From Methanocaldococcus sp. (lineage in GTDB: Archaea > AGJL01 > Methanococci > Methanococcales > Methanocaldococcaceae), in the NCBI RefSeq assembly GCF_024490875.1, contig NZ_JACCLX010000041.1:36159-100158 (forward strand): a stretch of DNA of 64,000 nt, read 5' to 3'. Shown here in pieces: positions 34,677 to 43,963 of this stretch (positions within the stretch are counted from its first letter, which is position 1; each line of letters begins with the position of its first letter). A model generated the notes under the pieces. The model made no database searches. It was not told the origin of the DNA and saw only the letters and a list, made by a program, of their open reading frames with translations. Position numbers and translations under genes: made by a program.

Positions 34677-37648
34677 AACCAAGTAACTAATTTTGCCCAT
34701 TTTCCTCTTTTACTGCTTCCACTCCCTCCAATGCTGGAGCCCAATTTTACATTTAATTTTAATTTTGGAGGCTTAAACTTAATATCAACACTTGGAGTAG
34801 TAAATGTTGGAGTAGTTATTTGCTGTGTAGATGTGAGACTATTTGCTAATGTTTTTGACTGAGTGAAGCTTAACGCAGTTTTCTCAATTGTACTCTCTTT
34901 TGGGGTAAATGCAGTTTTCTCTAAAGTTGCTGGGGCAAATGCTAATCCGACTTTGAACTTCTGTGCAGGAATTTCTACGATTTTTGGAACTATTAATGGT
35001 TTTTCGAGAGTTTTTGGTTTTTGTATTGGTTTCAATATTGGCTTAACTTTTTCTACAGGTTTTGGGATTGTAGCCACTTTAGGCAATAACAAAGGAACAG
35101 GGGCAGATTTTTCAGCTACCTTAGGCACTGTTTTCTGTTTAATTGAAGTTTTTGTAGCTTCTTTTTCTAAAGTTCTGAAATCTATTTTTGTTAGGTCTAT
35201 GACATTTTCTTCTGTTTTAGGAATGGTTTTCTCTTTTGTAGTAGTTTTTGTTTTTTCAATTTGCAAGGTCTTGCTACCTGTTTTTACACTCTGCCCGCCT
35301 GCAGTTTTCTCTTTTTTTAAGATTTCATCAACAGTAAATATTCTACCTCTTTGGGCTGGCGGTTTTAGCTCAAATTTATGTTCAATTTTAGTTTGCTCAA
35401 TTTTTTCAAAATCAATATTTGTCAAGTCAATAATGTTATTCTCTATTTTTGGTTTTGGAATTTCAGATGGATATTGCTTAGGAACTTCTGCAAATGGCCT
35501 TCTGTTTATTACATCAGGAGCTGGAGGGAGCAAAGTATCCATTTTATTAAGTTCATATAATCTTGTAATGTCATGGCTAATATACCTTGCTTTAATTCCT
35601 CTTTCGCCAGTTACTGCATTTTGATATGTTAATGACTGAACGAATTCTCCTCTATTTAAAGCAATTGACATTGATTGTTTTTTGAATGGAGTTTCAGATG
35701 TTAGAGTGATATATCTTGTAGGAACTACTTTACTCAAATCAAATTGATGAGTTATAGTGTTTCTTCTTTCTCCTGCTATATAACTTAAAGTTTCAGAGTA
35801 AACTCCTGTTGAAGGATTAAATTCTCTTTTGTAAATGGCATTTTTATTGGTAAGTGTTAAAGACTCTGTGTAATCTGGAATTGTAGATTTTTGCACAAGT
35901 TGTTCTTCAAGGGTAGGAACTTTTACATCAACATCTGCCCAAGTTTTTATTGGTACTCCTCTTTCATTTGTTTTTATGACATAGGGCTTTCCTCCAGGGC
36001 TTACACCTACTTCAACAATTGTATTTTTTGGCATTTTTGGAGTAGGCAAGGAAGGGCTTGTAATAGATTGTGATGTTTTAAATGGAGATTCAATAGATAT
36101 ACTTCTAATTTTTGCCAATCCTACTGGGGCAACTGTTGCCAAAGTCATTGCAACATCATCAGTTGTGAGTTCTGGTGTTTTTATGCCAGTGTATTTTTCA
36201 GTTGCTTTTAAGAAAGGATAGCTAACAGTCTTAGCCAGAGATTTCAAAGTTTGTTTTCCCCCTTCCAAAAGCATTTCTCCTTCTGCTCTTAAATATTTTG
36301 GATTTCCTTTGAGTATTGAAACTCCAGTTGCATAAATTGTCCCATCTACAAACTCTCCCGCCCCTGAAATAAAGTATCCTGCAGATTTTCCTGCAATTTC
36401 TCCTAGTGTTCCAGCAATTGTTTTGCCAATGTGTCCAAGTCCTTCAACAATTGATGTTTCTGCTTTTGTCAACGCATGTCGTCCAGGCAATTTATTATAT
36501 TCTTCAATATCTTTATTGACTCTATTTTGTATCTGTTGTTTATTTGTTTGACTTATGTAAATTCCAACGCTACTAAACTCATCAACTCCAGTATATTTCA
36601 CATTGCTTACGAGATTTGGATTTGACACTACGCTAATTTCTGGTTCTGTGTTTATTGTTTCAAATACATTTATTGCATGTATTTCATTATTTGAAGGATT
36701 TCTTGACAAATAGTCTGAAACTGTTTGATTTTTACCAACAATTTCACTGCCAGAATATGCCTCAAGGCTGGGAAGATTGGAAATTTCAACTTTTGGGGCT
36801 AAGTATAAGCCGTTTTGGAGATTTGGCTTCACATTAGAGACATCAAAAAAATTATTCAAATTTACGTCAGTTTTTGGTTTTACTGTTATTGGCGTTGAAT
36901 ACATAATCTGAATTTGTCCATTCTTGGCTGTAATTTTAGCATTTGGATACTTCTGTAATGTCTGCTGTAATCTACTGTAATCACTCTGTTGTAATATAAC
37001 TATCTTATTGCCAATTTTTAATGGTTCATAATTTTTAGCAAAATCAATAGCCGACATTGTTTGTGAATTACCAACTTTGACTTTTGTATTATTCATATCA
37101 ATGTGACTGGAACCTGTTTTTTTACCAAGGTAAATAATATCATTTGTAGTTACACCTTTTGTTGAACTACTTCCATTGAAAGTTGCACTATACCATTTCC
37201 CAGTCGAAGTATCTTCCGTAATTACTTCTGCATCTGGTTTTATTTCGCCAGATTGGAATTTTTTTAATACCGATTGAGCATCCTTTTGATTTGTAAACGC
37301 GACGATATTCCCACTACTATCCTTGATAACAGTATGTTTTTGTCCAGAATTATCAGTATAAGTATCAATGTAGTAATCTTTGCCACCATTTTCACCTTCT
37401 GTTGTCCTCCCTGAGTCGTCGTCAGTTCGACTCGTTTGTGAGCTTCTACTACCTCCTCCACTGTCGCCACTACTACTTTCAACAAACCCCCCAGAATATG
37501 AGATTCCAAAACTTCCGCCACTACTCTCAACAGGAGTTCCACTTTCACCAGCGTGCCATTCCCAAAAACATCTTTTTAGTAATTTCTGTTCTATGATTTT
37601 TGGGCTGAAATCTATGTTTCTTTTAACAGAATGTATAAATTCGAACAT
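34673..37648 (-). CDS. Large Ser/Gly- and Pro/Lys-rich structural-type protein (991 aa)
   Basis: Not recognised as a known family. Residues ~35-80 are a Ser/Gly-rich low-complexity region. Residues ~95-200 include a duplicated-looking SSTKG/TNDIIYLGKK segment. A glycine-rich, weakly hydrophobic segment (about 410-450, GKTIAGTLGEIAGKSAGYFISG) could be membrane-active. Residues ~735-930 are Pro/Lys/Val-rich and contain two copies of an IDLTxIDF motif (NIIDLTNIDFEKIEQ and NVIDLTKIDFRTLEK). It is the last gene of the late operon; by size and composition it is likely a surface, fibre or virion-entry protein. Confidence 0.75.
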   Translation of the reverse strand: MFEFIHSVKRNIDFSPKIIEQKLLKRCFWEWHAGESGTPVESSGGSFGISYSGGFVESSSGDSGGGSRSSQTSRTDDDSGRTTEGENGGKDYYIDTYTDNSGQKHTVIKDSSGNIVAFTNQKDAQSVLKKFQSGEIKPDAEVITEDTSTGKWYSATFNGSSSTKGVTTNDIIYLGKKTGSSHIDMNNTKVKVGNSQTMSAIDFAKNYEPLKIGNKIVILQQSDYSRLQQTLQKYPNAKITAKNGQIQIMYSTPITVKPKTDVNLNNFFDVSNVKPNLQNGLYLAPKVEISNLPSLEAYSGSEIVGKNQTVSDYLSRNPSNNEIHAINVFETINTEPEISVVSNPNLVSNVKYTGVDEFSSVGIYISQTNKQQIQNRVNKDIEEYNKLPGRHALTKAETSIVEGLGHIGKTIAGTLGEIAGKSAGYFISGAGEFVDGTIYATGVSILKGNPKYLRAEGEMLLEGGKQTLKSLAKTVSYPFLKATEKYTGIKTPELTTDDVAMTLATVAPVGLAKIRSISIESPFKTSQSITSPSLPTPKMPKNTIVEVGVSPGGKPYVIKTNERGVPIKTWADVDVKVPTLEEQLVQKSTIPDYTESLTLTNKNAIYKREFNPSTGVYSETLSYIAGERRNTITHQFDLSKVVPTRYITLTSETPFKKQSMSIALNRGEFVQSLTYQNAVTGERGIKARYISHDITRLYELNKMDTLLPPAPDVINRRPFAEVPKQYPSEIPKPKIENNIIDLTNIDFEKIEQTKIEHKFELKPPAQRGRIFTVDEILKKEKTAGGQSVKTGSKTLQIEKTKTTTKEKTIPKTEENVIDLTKIDFRTLEKEATKTSIKQKTVPKVAEKSAPVPLLLPKVATIPKPVEKVKPILKPIQKPKTLEKPLIVPKIVEIPAQKFKVGLAFAPATLEKTAFTPKESTIEKTALSFTQSKTLANSLTSTQQITTPTFTTPSVDIKFKPPKLKLNVKLGSSIGGSGSSKRGKWAKLVTWF

Positions 37649-37660
37649 ATTATCACCAAT

Positions 37661-38029
37661 TTATTCTGTTCCTGAGTAGTGATAATATGCAATTGCCCCA
37701 ACGACTGATATGATAGTAATAAAGAACATTAAGTATTTCACAGGCCCTTCTGCGAAGGATGACGCCCCTAAACTAAACAATATTGATGTGAATGCAATAT
37801 GGGCTGGATTCTTACTTCTGATTGCTACAGTTACTGTTGGAAAAAACCAGATTAAAAAAACCCAATACTGCCCTAATCCTGCCATAAGGAATTCCTTTGA
37901 AAGCGTGTAATAAAAATCAAGAGGATGAGAAACACTTGTATTTTCAAGAGTTTTCATGATTGTAGTGTTGGAAATGTTCATATCTGGAATTTGGATATCA
38001 GGGACATCTGGAATAGTTATATTTGTCAT
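37661..38029 (-). CDS. Small membrane protein (122 aa)
   Basis: Not recognised. Three hydrophobic segments (about 52-72, 76-95 and 97-117) follow a Ser/Thr/Asp-rich N-terminal ~35 residues starting TNITIPDVPDIQIPDMNIS. It is 12 nt upstream of the 991-aa gene and preceded by AGGTGGAAGT. Confidence 0.7.
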   Translation of the reverse strand: MTNITIPDVPDIQIPDMNISNTTIMKTLENTSVSHPLDFYYTLSKEFLMAGLGQYWVFLIWFFPTVTVAIRSKNPAHIAFTSILFSLGASSFAEGPVKYLMFFITIISVVGAIAYYHYSGTE

Positions 38030-38037
38030 ACTTCCAC

Positions 38038-38439
38038 CTATGGGGATGTAATTTGCTTATTTCTAAAGAATATGTCCCAAACCACTAAAACATAAGCTAA
38101 GTAGCTAACTATTGTAAATATTGTGGTCAATGGCTGAATTATCGGTGAAAATCCAGCCATAGCATTGACTACATTAGCCGTGAGTAAAGGGCCAAACACT
38201 ACTATTTGAATTAAGAGCAATGCACCGTTAATAATTAGAGCAACTGCTGCAAATGTTGCATCTATCGCTGAAAGCTTATCACTCTGAAAGAAATCTTTTA
38301 TATTGTCATCTATATTGTGTAAAGTGTTTTCAAAAGAGCTCATTAGCCCTGAATCAAAAGAAATGTCAAATGAAGGAGCAAGCAAGGGAATTATCAAATT
38401 CACAGTCACAATGAACATTAAATACCTTGAGTAGTTCAT
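38038..38439 (-). CDS. Small membrane protein (133 aa)
   Basis: Not recognised. The ATG at 38439 overlaps the stop of the LamG gene (TAATG), so translation is coupled. An N-terminal hydrophobic segment with PLLAPSFDISFDSG is followed by three more membrane helices and a polar loop (FENTLHNIDDNIKDFFQSD). A likely partner of the LamG protein in an envelope complex. Confidence 0.7.
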   Translation of the reverse strand: MNYSRYLMFIVTVNLIIPLLAPSFDISFDSGLMSSFENTLHNIDDNIKDFFQSDKLSAIDATFAAVALIINGALLLIQIVVFGPLLTANVVNAMAGFSPIIQPLTTIFTIVSYLAYVLVVWDIFFRNKQITSP

Positions 38440-41400
38440 TACCATCCCCTCTTAATCTTCAAAGCGAGTGGTATTATTATCATTAGGAACAATACGGCCT
38501 TAAGTTTGTAATCCAACCAATCTAAGAAGCCTATTATTTCTAAGAAGAACATCATAGCTAAAGTAGCCACAGTAGCAGCTTCTACATGTATGTATGAGAA
38601 AGTTACTAATGTTAAGAACAATATTGCTATACTAACCCATTTCTTCCAACCCTTTAATAGCTCAAATCCTCCCCCTTCCAATGGCCTATAAATGAATGCA
38701 TTAAATGTTTTTTCTCCACCGTCCCATACTAAAATCATCTTTATTTTCCAAAATGCTGATGAATTTCCTACATTGATTTTTATTGTTTGTTCAGGAGCTG
38801 TAAAGGCATTTGAGTATATCAATGTGTTATTCTCATCATAAACACTGACATTGAGCATTTTTGCATCTCCAATCCATTTGTAGCTTAGCGTAATGTTTTC
38901 TCCGTCATAGTTCGTTGTATATACCACCATTGGCTGAGACATTGGAGGAGTCACAGGCACAATGATTAAACTACCAATATCTGATTCTGGCTTGGTGTAA
39001 TCAATCAATTCCGCATCAATTGCTGTTTTTTCTTCTTTCAATGTATTGTCTATGTAAATTTTGTAAGTATATCCTTGAACAACATATGTATCTACTGTTT
39101 GCACATTTTTAAACTCGGTAATGACTCTGTCAGCCATATCTGTTATTTTGACATCATGAGTTTCAGCTAATCTAATTAACCACTCTACCAATGTCGCTTT
39201 GTTCGGTTCTGCCCAGATTACTGAAAGATTATCTTCCCCAATACTGTAGTAGATTTTTCTGACTTTTCCGCCCTCGATAACTGTTAATGAGCCTCCAGCT
39301 GGCGCTTCAAAACTCATAGTTGGGCTATAGTTGTCTGGTGTGATAACATATTTCTTAATTACAGAATCTCCTGAGAAAATTAAAGTTAAATTCTCGCTTA
39401 TGTTATTAAGAAGTTCATATCCCGCACCTTCTGAAGAAATACTTGTTTCATCGTAGAAAGTTACATTTTTGATGACTATAATATCATTATTGGTTGCAAT
39501 TGGGGATGTTTGAGTAATTACGAGTAATGGGTTCGTTGCAGTGTTGTAGACTTGGTAGTAATCAACTTTTGTTGTGATATTTTGAATTTGGTGATATTTG
39601 AGTTCGGTCTGATAGAGTGCTTTGATTTCTTCTTCGCTTAAAGCCCTGTTGTAGATTCTGACGTCGTCGATTGTTCCATTAAAGAAAGATCTTGCACCAT
39701 AACTTCCAATGTAAAAGTCAGTAGTATGATCTAATGGAGGTCGTGTTTCATATACTTCTCTTACAAGATTGCCGTTAACATACAGCTTTATGACATGTTG
39801 TGAGCTATCATATGTTAACGCAACAAAATACCACTTGTTATAGTCCCTTGATTGATTGTCCCATATGAAATCCCTGCCAACTGTACCATCTGGATTAAAA
39901 AACCATAATGAACCTAAGAATCTATCATTATAGAAAAATATACCATTATCTGTTCCTATCTGTCCTACAACATTTTGCCATGTAGCATTTGATTGTGGAC
40001 GTACCCATGCACAATATGTTACTGAATATGTAACATTTAGTGTTTCTGAATATGGTATTTCAACATAATCGTCCACTTCATCAAACTGCAACGCATAACC
40101 ATACTTACCTGTGGTCCATGTCGCCCCGTAAATTGTCCCATCATTTCCGTTCCCAGTTTCATCGTGTGCTACTGTTCCCTCCCCCTCCTCCTCATCAAAA
40201 CTCCAATATGCAACAGGTTTTGTGAATGCCCCAGTCCAAACACCAACGTGTCCATTGGTATAGGTTGAATCTGACAATTGTTCAATGATTTTTCCATCAA
40301 GCATTGCTGTGATGTTGTTGCCTTTTCTTTCAACTTCTAAAATGTGCTCTTTTGCATCTTCAATTGTTGCCCCACTGTAATACCCATTTGCATTGCTGTC
40401 TAAATCAAAAGCCACTCCTGAAATCGCTTTTGCATCAACTTGGATGACATCAACACTTGCGTTTTTTGCTAAACCAAGTCCTGGAACTTCAACTTGAAAA
40501 TCTGTCAGTGAGTAGTTGTTCGGGTTGTAGATTTTGACTTCCCAGTAATCTCCTTTGTCTGTAACTGTAACATTTGGTTCAATTGGAGCATATTTTCTAA
40601 CGAAAAACCAGTCATATTTCACATCACCAGCTTCTGAGCCAGGATATTCCCTAATACCGACATAACCATCCCTAATCCATGGGGAGTCCCATGTAACTGT
40701 TTTAATTAGTGTGTAATTTGGATACATATATTCATAAACATACGCTGAACCATTGTAGCATGATTTAGCAACTCTCCATACGTTATATGTTGTTGGGATA
40801 CTTGATGAGCTTTTCAGGGTGTATGACCTGCTTGATTTGTCGTATATTTCAATGGCACCTGCGTCAGGTCTTGCTCTTAGCAATACGAAGTTATTGATAT
40901 CTGAACAACTCATGACGATTTGGTCAAACTCTGTAGTCCCCGATGTTGATTCTGGACTGATTCTAATCCCCTTGACTTCAACGACAGAATCTTTTGAAAA
41001 GTTTATTTTTGAGACAATTACTCCATCACTGTCTGTAGATTCTCCATTCCATACTAAATATCCATTTGACACTATCCAATTTCCTCCAAGAATTTGCCAT
41101 TTGTTTGTATCAATTGACGACTCACTAAAGTCATCAAAGAATTCAAAAACTTTTGAACCGTTAGGTTGTCCAGTTCCGTTTTTGTAAATTCTTAATGTTA
41201 TTGTCCCGTTTGCTGGAATGTTAACTTTTGTCCACAAATCCCCATTATCATCAACCCAGTAGGGTAATTTTTCTGTAGGTTCTATGTGGAATTTTATTCT
41301 GAACACTTTGTTTGTGTCGGTTATGTTGCTATTCGTATCTACAATGACTTCTTTTTGCCCTATTGGAGTTAAAAAAATCAAATTGCTATTGTTAGTATAT

Positions 41401-41897
41401 ACACAATATGTATTATAATATGCAGTATCTGCAATATCTACGGAACCATCTCCGTTCCAATCAACGGTTTGTAGTGTAATAGCAGACCAATTCCCTCTAT
41501 CATTGAAATCTGTAAAGTAAATGAAAACCTTATCTGGCTCTTCTGTTGTAGAATTCAATACATTAGAATCGAAATAAACATCTACAATATTATCTCCAAC
41601 TGTCCAATTTTTAATAAACCAAACTCTAACCGTGTCATTATCTAAAATCTCGCACCAATGTGGTAAAATCTTCCCTGTCGCATCATCAACTACTAAAATT
41701 TTGTGTTGCCAGCCATCCGTCAATACTAATGAATCTTTCCATGTTGAAACATTCAAATCAACATAAGTAGTCACATCAGTGTATGTATCAGGACTGTTAA
41801 AGACATAGCTAACTTTGTATTTCATGTCCGAGATTGATTCTCCAGTAACAGAGGCTATAAACAGCATTGCTAAGAGTGCGAGCAGTAATTTTCTCAT
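38439..41897 (-). CDS. Secreted DUF2341/LamG surface protein (1152 aa)
   Basis: The start at 41897 follows GGTGAGTATC and gives a clear signal peptide (MRKLLLALLAMLFIASVTG). An N-terminal DUF2341-like domain follows (WQHKILVVDD, GDNIVDVYFDSN). Further beta-rich repeats include two 'FFDDFSESSIDTNKWQILGG'-like concanavalin modules. A typical LamG fold (YWSFDEEEGEGTVAHDETGN to FNGTIDDVRIYNRALSEEEI) lies at roughly residues 590-770. Three membrane helices close the C-terminus. LamG proteins occur in archaeal spindle viruses such as PAV1. Probable host-binding or spike protein. Confidence 0.88.
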   Translation of the reverse strand: MRKLLLALLAMLFIASVTGESISDMKYKVSYVFNSPDTYTDVTTYVDLNVSTWKDSLVLTDGWQHKILVVDDATGKILPHWCEILDNDTVRVWFIKNWTVGDNIVDVYFDSNVLNSTTEEPDKVFIYFTDFNDRGNWSAITLQTVDWNGDGSVDIADTAYYNTYCVYTNNSNLIFLTPIGQKEVIVDTNSNITDTNKVFRIKFHIEPTEKLPYWVDDNGDLWTKVNIPANGTITLRIYKNGTGQPNGSKVFEFFDDFSESSIDTNKWQILGGNWIVSNGYLVWNGESTDSDGVIVSKINFSKDSVVEVKGIRISPESTSGTTEFDQIVMSCSDINNFVLLRARPDAGAIEIYDKSSRSYTLKSSSSIPTTYNVWRVAKSCYNGSAYVYEYMYPNYTLIKTVTWDSPWIRDGYVGIREYPGSEAGDVKYDWFFVRKYAPIEPNVTVTDKGDYWEVKIYNPNNYSLTDFQVEVPGLGLAKNASVDVIQVDAKAISGVAFDLDSNANGYYSGATIEDAKEHILEVERKGNNITAMLDGKIIEQLSDSTYTNGHVGVWTGAFTKPVAYWSFDEEEGEGTVAHDETGNGNDGTIYGATWTTGKYGYALQFDEVDDYVEIPYSETLNVTYSVTYCAWVRPQSNATWQNVVGQIGTDNGIFFYNDRFLGSLWFFNPDGTVGRDFIWDNQSRDYNKWYFVALTYDSSQHVIKLYVNGNLVREVYETRPPLDHTTDFYIGSYGARSFFNGTIDDVRIYNRALSEEEIKALYQTELKYHQIQNITTKVDYYQVYNTATNPLLVITQTSPIATNNDIIVIKNVTFYDETSISSEGAGYELLNNISENLTLIFSGDSVIKKYVITPDNYSPTMSFEAPAGGSLTVIEGGKVRKIYYSIGEDNLSVIWAEPNKATLVEWLIRLAETHDVKITDMADRVITEFKNVQTVDTYVVQGYTYKIYIDNTLKEEKTAIDAELIDYTKPESDIGSLIIVPVTPPMSQPMVVYTTNYDGENITLSYKWIGDAKMLNVSVYDENNTLIYSNAFTAPEQTIKINVGNSSAFWKIKMILVWDGGEKTFNAFIYRPLEGGGFELLKGWKKWVSIAILFLTLVTFSYIHVEAATVATLAMMFFLEIIGFLDWLDYKLKAVLFLMIIIPLALKIKRGW

Positions 41898-41910
41898 GAT
41901 ACTCACCGTT

Positions 41911-42153
41911 TTATAGAGGCCCTGAAACTGTGTCTTTCCTTGCAACAAATAAAAAGTGTCCTATTATAATCCCAAATATCACTATCAAAGGCAATAATTT
42001 CCAAACCCATGCGATGACTATAGTTACTTCTGGCATCCACCCATTTGTTTGAGCCATTTCTAAGAAAAAGTTAAAAATTGGCGTTGTTAGCCACCATGCA
42101 ACTGCAACTCCTATGATTTCAACAATTAGCCAGATTGAAGGTGCTACAGCCAT
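41911..42153 (-). CDS. Small membrane protein (80 aa)
   Basis: Not recognised. Two membrane helices (about 3-30 and 42-68) joined by a loop with AQTNGWMPE. Its ATG overlaps the end of the prepilin-peptidase-like gene. It resembles pilus-platform or virion membrane components only in general architecture. Confidence 0.68.
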   Translation of the reverse strand: MAVAPSIWLIVEIIGVAVAWWLTTPIFNFFLEMAQTNGWMPEVTIVIAWVWKLLPLIVIFGIIIGHFLFVARKDTVSGPL

Positions 42154-42506
42154 ATTACCACCATGCTAATTAATAAGAAAGGAATATAAGGAAGTTTTCT
42201 CTTTTTTGTAATCAAACCGTATATTTGTAAAATTATCCCCCCAAGTAAAGATGATATTAACCCATGCCAACCAAATAATACCACTGTAGGAATGATAACT
42301 AAAACATCCCCTATTTCAAACATTCTTAAAGCAAATAACAGCCCCGATATAGCCACTCCAATGATTATCCATTCTAAGCTACCAAATGCTGTTAATAGTA
42401 TGCAATATAGTGTAGCTGGAAGGAGAGGGATGCTCATGTATTGATAATCCTCATAAGCAAAGTAAATTAATCCAACTAAATAAATTAATATTATCAAATC
42501 TACCAT
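42144..42506 (-). CDS. A24 prepilin-peptidase-like membrane enzyme (120 aa)
   Basis: Compact version of the aspartic prepilin peptidases (usual length ~200+ aa). D20 lies in FAYEDYQYMSIP, at the end of the first helix. D67 lies in FEIGDVLVI, the GxGD-type site (here EIGD). The KLPYIPFLL segment matches the conserved 'iPfgPfL' ending. Four to five membrane helices. The start at 42506 follows GGAGGGAATAG. It probably processes a class-III-signal protein encoded by the element; the substrate is unknown. Confidence 0.72.
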   Translation of the reverse strand: MVDLIILIYLVGLIYFAYEDYQYMSIPLLPATLYCILLTAFGSLEWIIIGVAISGLLFALRMFEIGDVLVIIPTVVLFGWHGLISSLLGGIILQIYGLITKKRKLPYIPFLLISMVVIWL

Positions 42507-42513
42507 TCTATTC

Positions 42514-42540
42514 CCTCCTATATAATTAGCATACTTATTC
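42514..42540 (-). repeat. 27-bp late intergenic cassette, copy 3
   Basis: Near-copy of the cassettes at 47131-47157 and 47548-47574 (same 14-bp GAATAAGTATGCTA block, then an AT stretch, then GGAGG). Its TAA is the stop of the upstream ATPase gene and its GGAGG is the ribosome site of the next gene. Confidence 0.75.
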
Positions 42541-43959
42541 AGAAGAAGATGTGGCAACTTGTTCTTTCTCTTTTAGCAGTTTATAAATAAGATTTCTTAC
42601 CTTCCTTGCTGTTTTTTCTCCAATGTTGTATTTCTCTGCTATAAATGCTACTGATATCTTACCTTTATGTGGCCCTTTGCTAATGTATGCTTCTTCACAA
42701 TCCAACCAGTTTTCAATGAAATCCCTTGCTATTTCAGATAAAAGCTTGTCATTTCTCATTAATTTTACTTCTTCCTCAATTTTCTCTAAGTATTTTGAAG
42801 TTACATTCTTATCTCTAAGTTCTTCATAGATTTTAGCCAAGTCAGCTGGAACTCTTGGAACTTTGAATTTCAGCAAATAGATATTATAGTCATCTTCATA
42901 ATAATACGGCTCATAAACAACTTCTAACTTATCCTTTTGCATGTCAAATTTACTTTTTACCCTGTATATCTCACATCTTTGCTGTTCTTCCATAACAATG
43001 TAATGAGTTACTCTTTTTCTCAGTCTTCTAATTGTATCTGAGATATCCCTTGCCGTAAAAATAACTGTCAATCTTAAGTATCTAAATAATTGTAAATATC
43101 TATCAAATAATATATTTTCAAGCTCCCATGATGTGAGAGCTGAAGCAGCTGCCCCAACTTCATCAAAAATTATAACCTTCCCCATTAGGTTTTTTCTTTT
43201 CATTTCGTTACATCTCTCTATAAATTGTGGAATATCGAAAACAATTTGTTCTTCTGGCTCAAAGTCAGGGTCTATTTCTCTTGCTAATGCCAGTGCAGTA
43301 TATGACTTTCCTACTCCATGCTCCCCCTCTATGAAAATCAAATTGTTTGTATTCCTTTCAATCCTTGTGTAAATGTCATCAAAAAATACGCTCGCAAATT
43401 CATCATCTTTTTTTAGGTCGGCATATACAGTTTCTACTGGCTTAGGCAATACATTGTGTTTATAGTAGTCAATAATCAAATTTTCAACGTATTCCGCAAT
43501 ATCTTGCCCTCTCTGGGGTTTTTCTATGTCTATATCATAAACAATGTTGGAAACTGCCCAAAGGTATAAAGCTCCAATATATTTTAACTCATATAACTCC
43601 GTTAGATTTATTGCATCTACAACATCTTTTAAGGTCCTCAATAAAATGTCCGCCCTCCCCAATTTTGTGTAGATTATGTTACTCTTTCTAATTTGTCTTA
43701 ATGCCATTGCAAGATTTTCAAATACATCTTTTTCTCTGTCATAGTGTATATTTGCCCATCCGCATATAATCCTTGCTGAGTTCCTAATCCTCTTTATCAA
43801 TTCTTGAGGATGAATCATTGGATTTGATGCAACATTATAAATTGTAGTAGCAATTGAGAGAATGTGATGCCTAATTAAATCATATCTGTTTAAGTATTCA
43901 CTTTCATCATCCTGTGATTGCATTCTGTAAATTTTGAATAATTTACTACTGTATCTCAT
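42535..43959 (-). CDS. P-loop ATPase with C-terminal HTH (474 aa)
   Basis: The P-loop GEHGVGKS lies near residue 213 (IFIEGEHGVGKSYTA). The Walker B VIIFDEVGAA near residue 270 is followed by a FTARD sensor-like segment, giving a complete ATPase core. The N-terminal ~190 residues are helical and unrecognised. The C-terminal ~60 residues look like a helix-turn-helix (ISVAFIAEKYNIGEKTARKVRNLIYKLL). A genome-packaging, Zot-like or replication ATPase is possible; its late-operon position favours assembly or packaging. Confidence 0.78.
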   Translation of the reverse strand: MRYSSKLFKIYRMQSQDDESEYLNRYDLIRHHILSIATTIYNVASNPMIHPQELIKRIRNSARIICGWANIHYDREKDVFENLAMALRQIRKSNIIYTKLGRADILLRTLKDVVDAINLTELYELKYIGALYLWAVSNIVYDIDIEKPQRGQDIAEYVENLIIDYYKHNVLPKPVETVYADLKKDDEFASVFFDDIYTRIERNTNNLIFIEGEHGVGKSYTALALAREIDPDFEPEEQIVFDIPQFIERCNEMKRKNLMGKVIIFDEVGAAASALTSWELENILFDRYLQLFRYLRLTVIFTARDISDTIRRLRKRVTHYIVMEEQQRCEIYRVKSKFDMQKDKLEVVYEPYYYEDDYNIYLLKFKVPRVPADLAKIYEELRDKNVTSKYLEKIEEEVKLMRNDKLLSEIARDFIENWLDCEEAYISKGPHKGKISVAFIAEKYNIGEKTARKVRNLIYKLLKEKEQVATSSSE

Positions 43960-43963
43960 AATC

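Noticed and set aside
34863..35624. 253-aa open frame on the plus strand
   Set aside because: It lies wholly antisense to the 991-aa gene, has low-complexity Phe/Ser/Val composition expected from the complement of a Lys/Thr/Pro-rich gene, and has no ribosome site.
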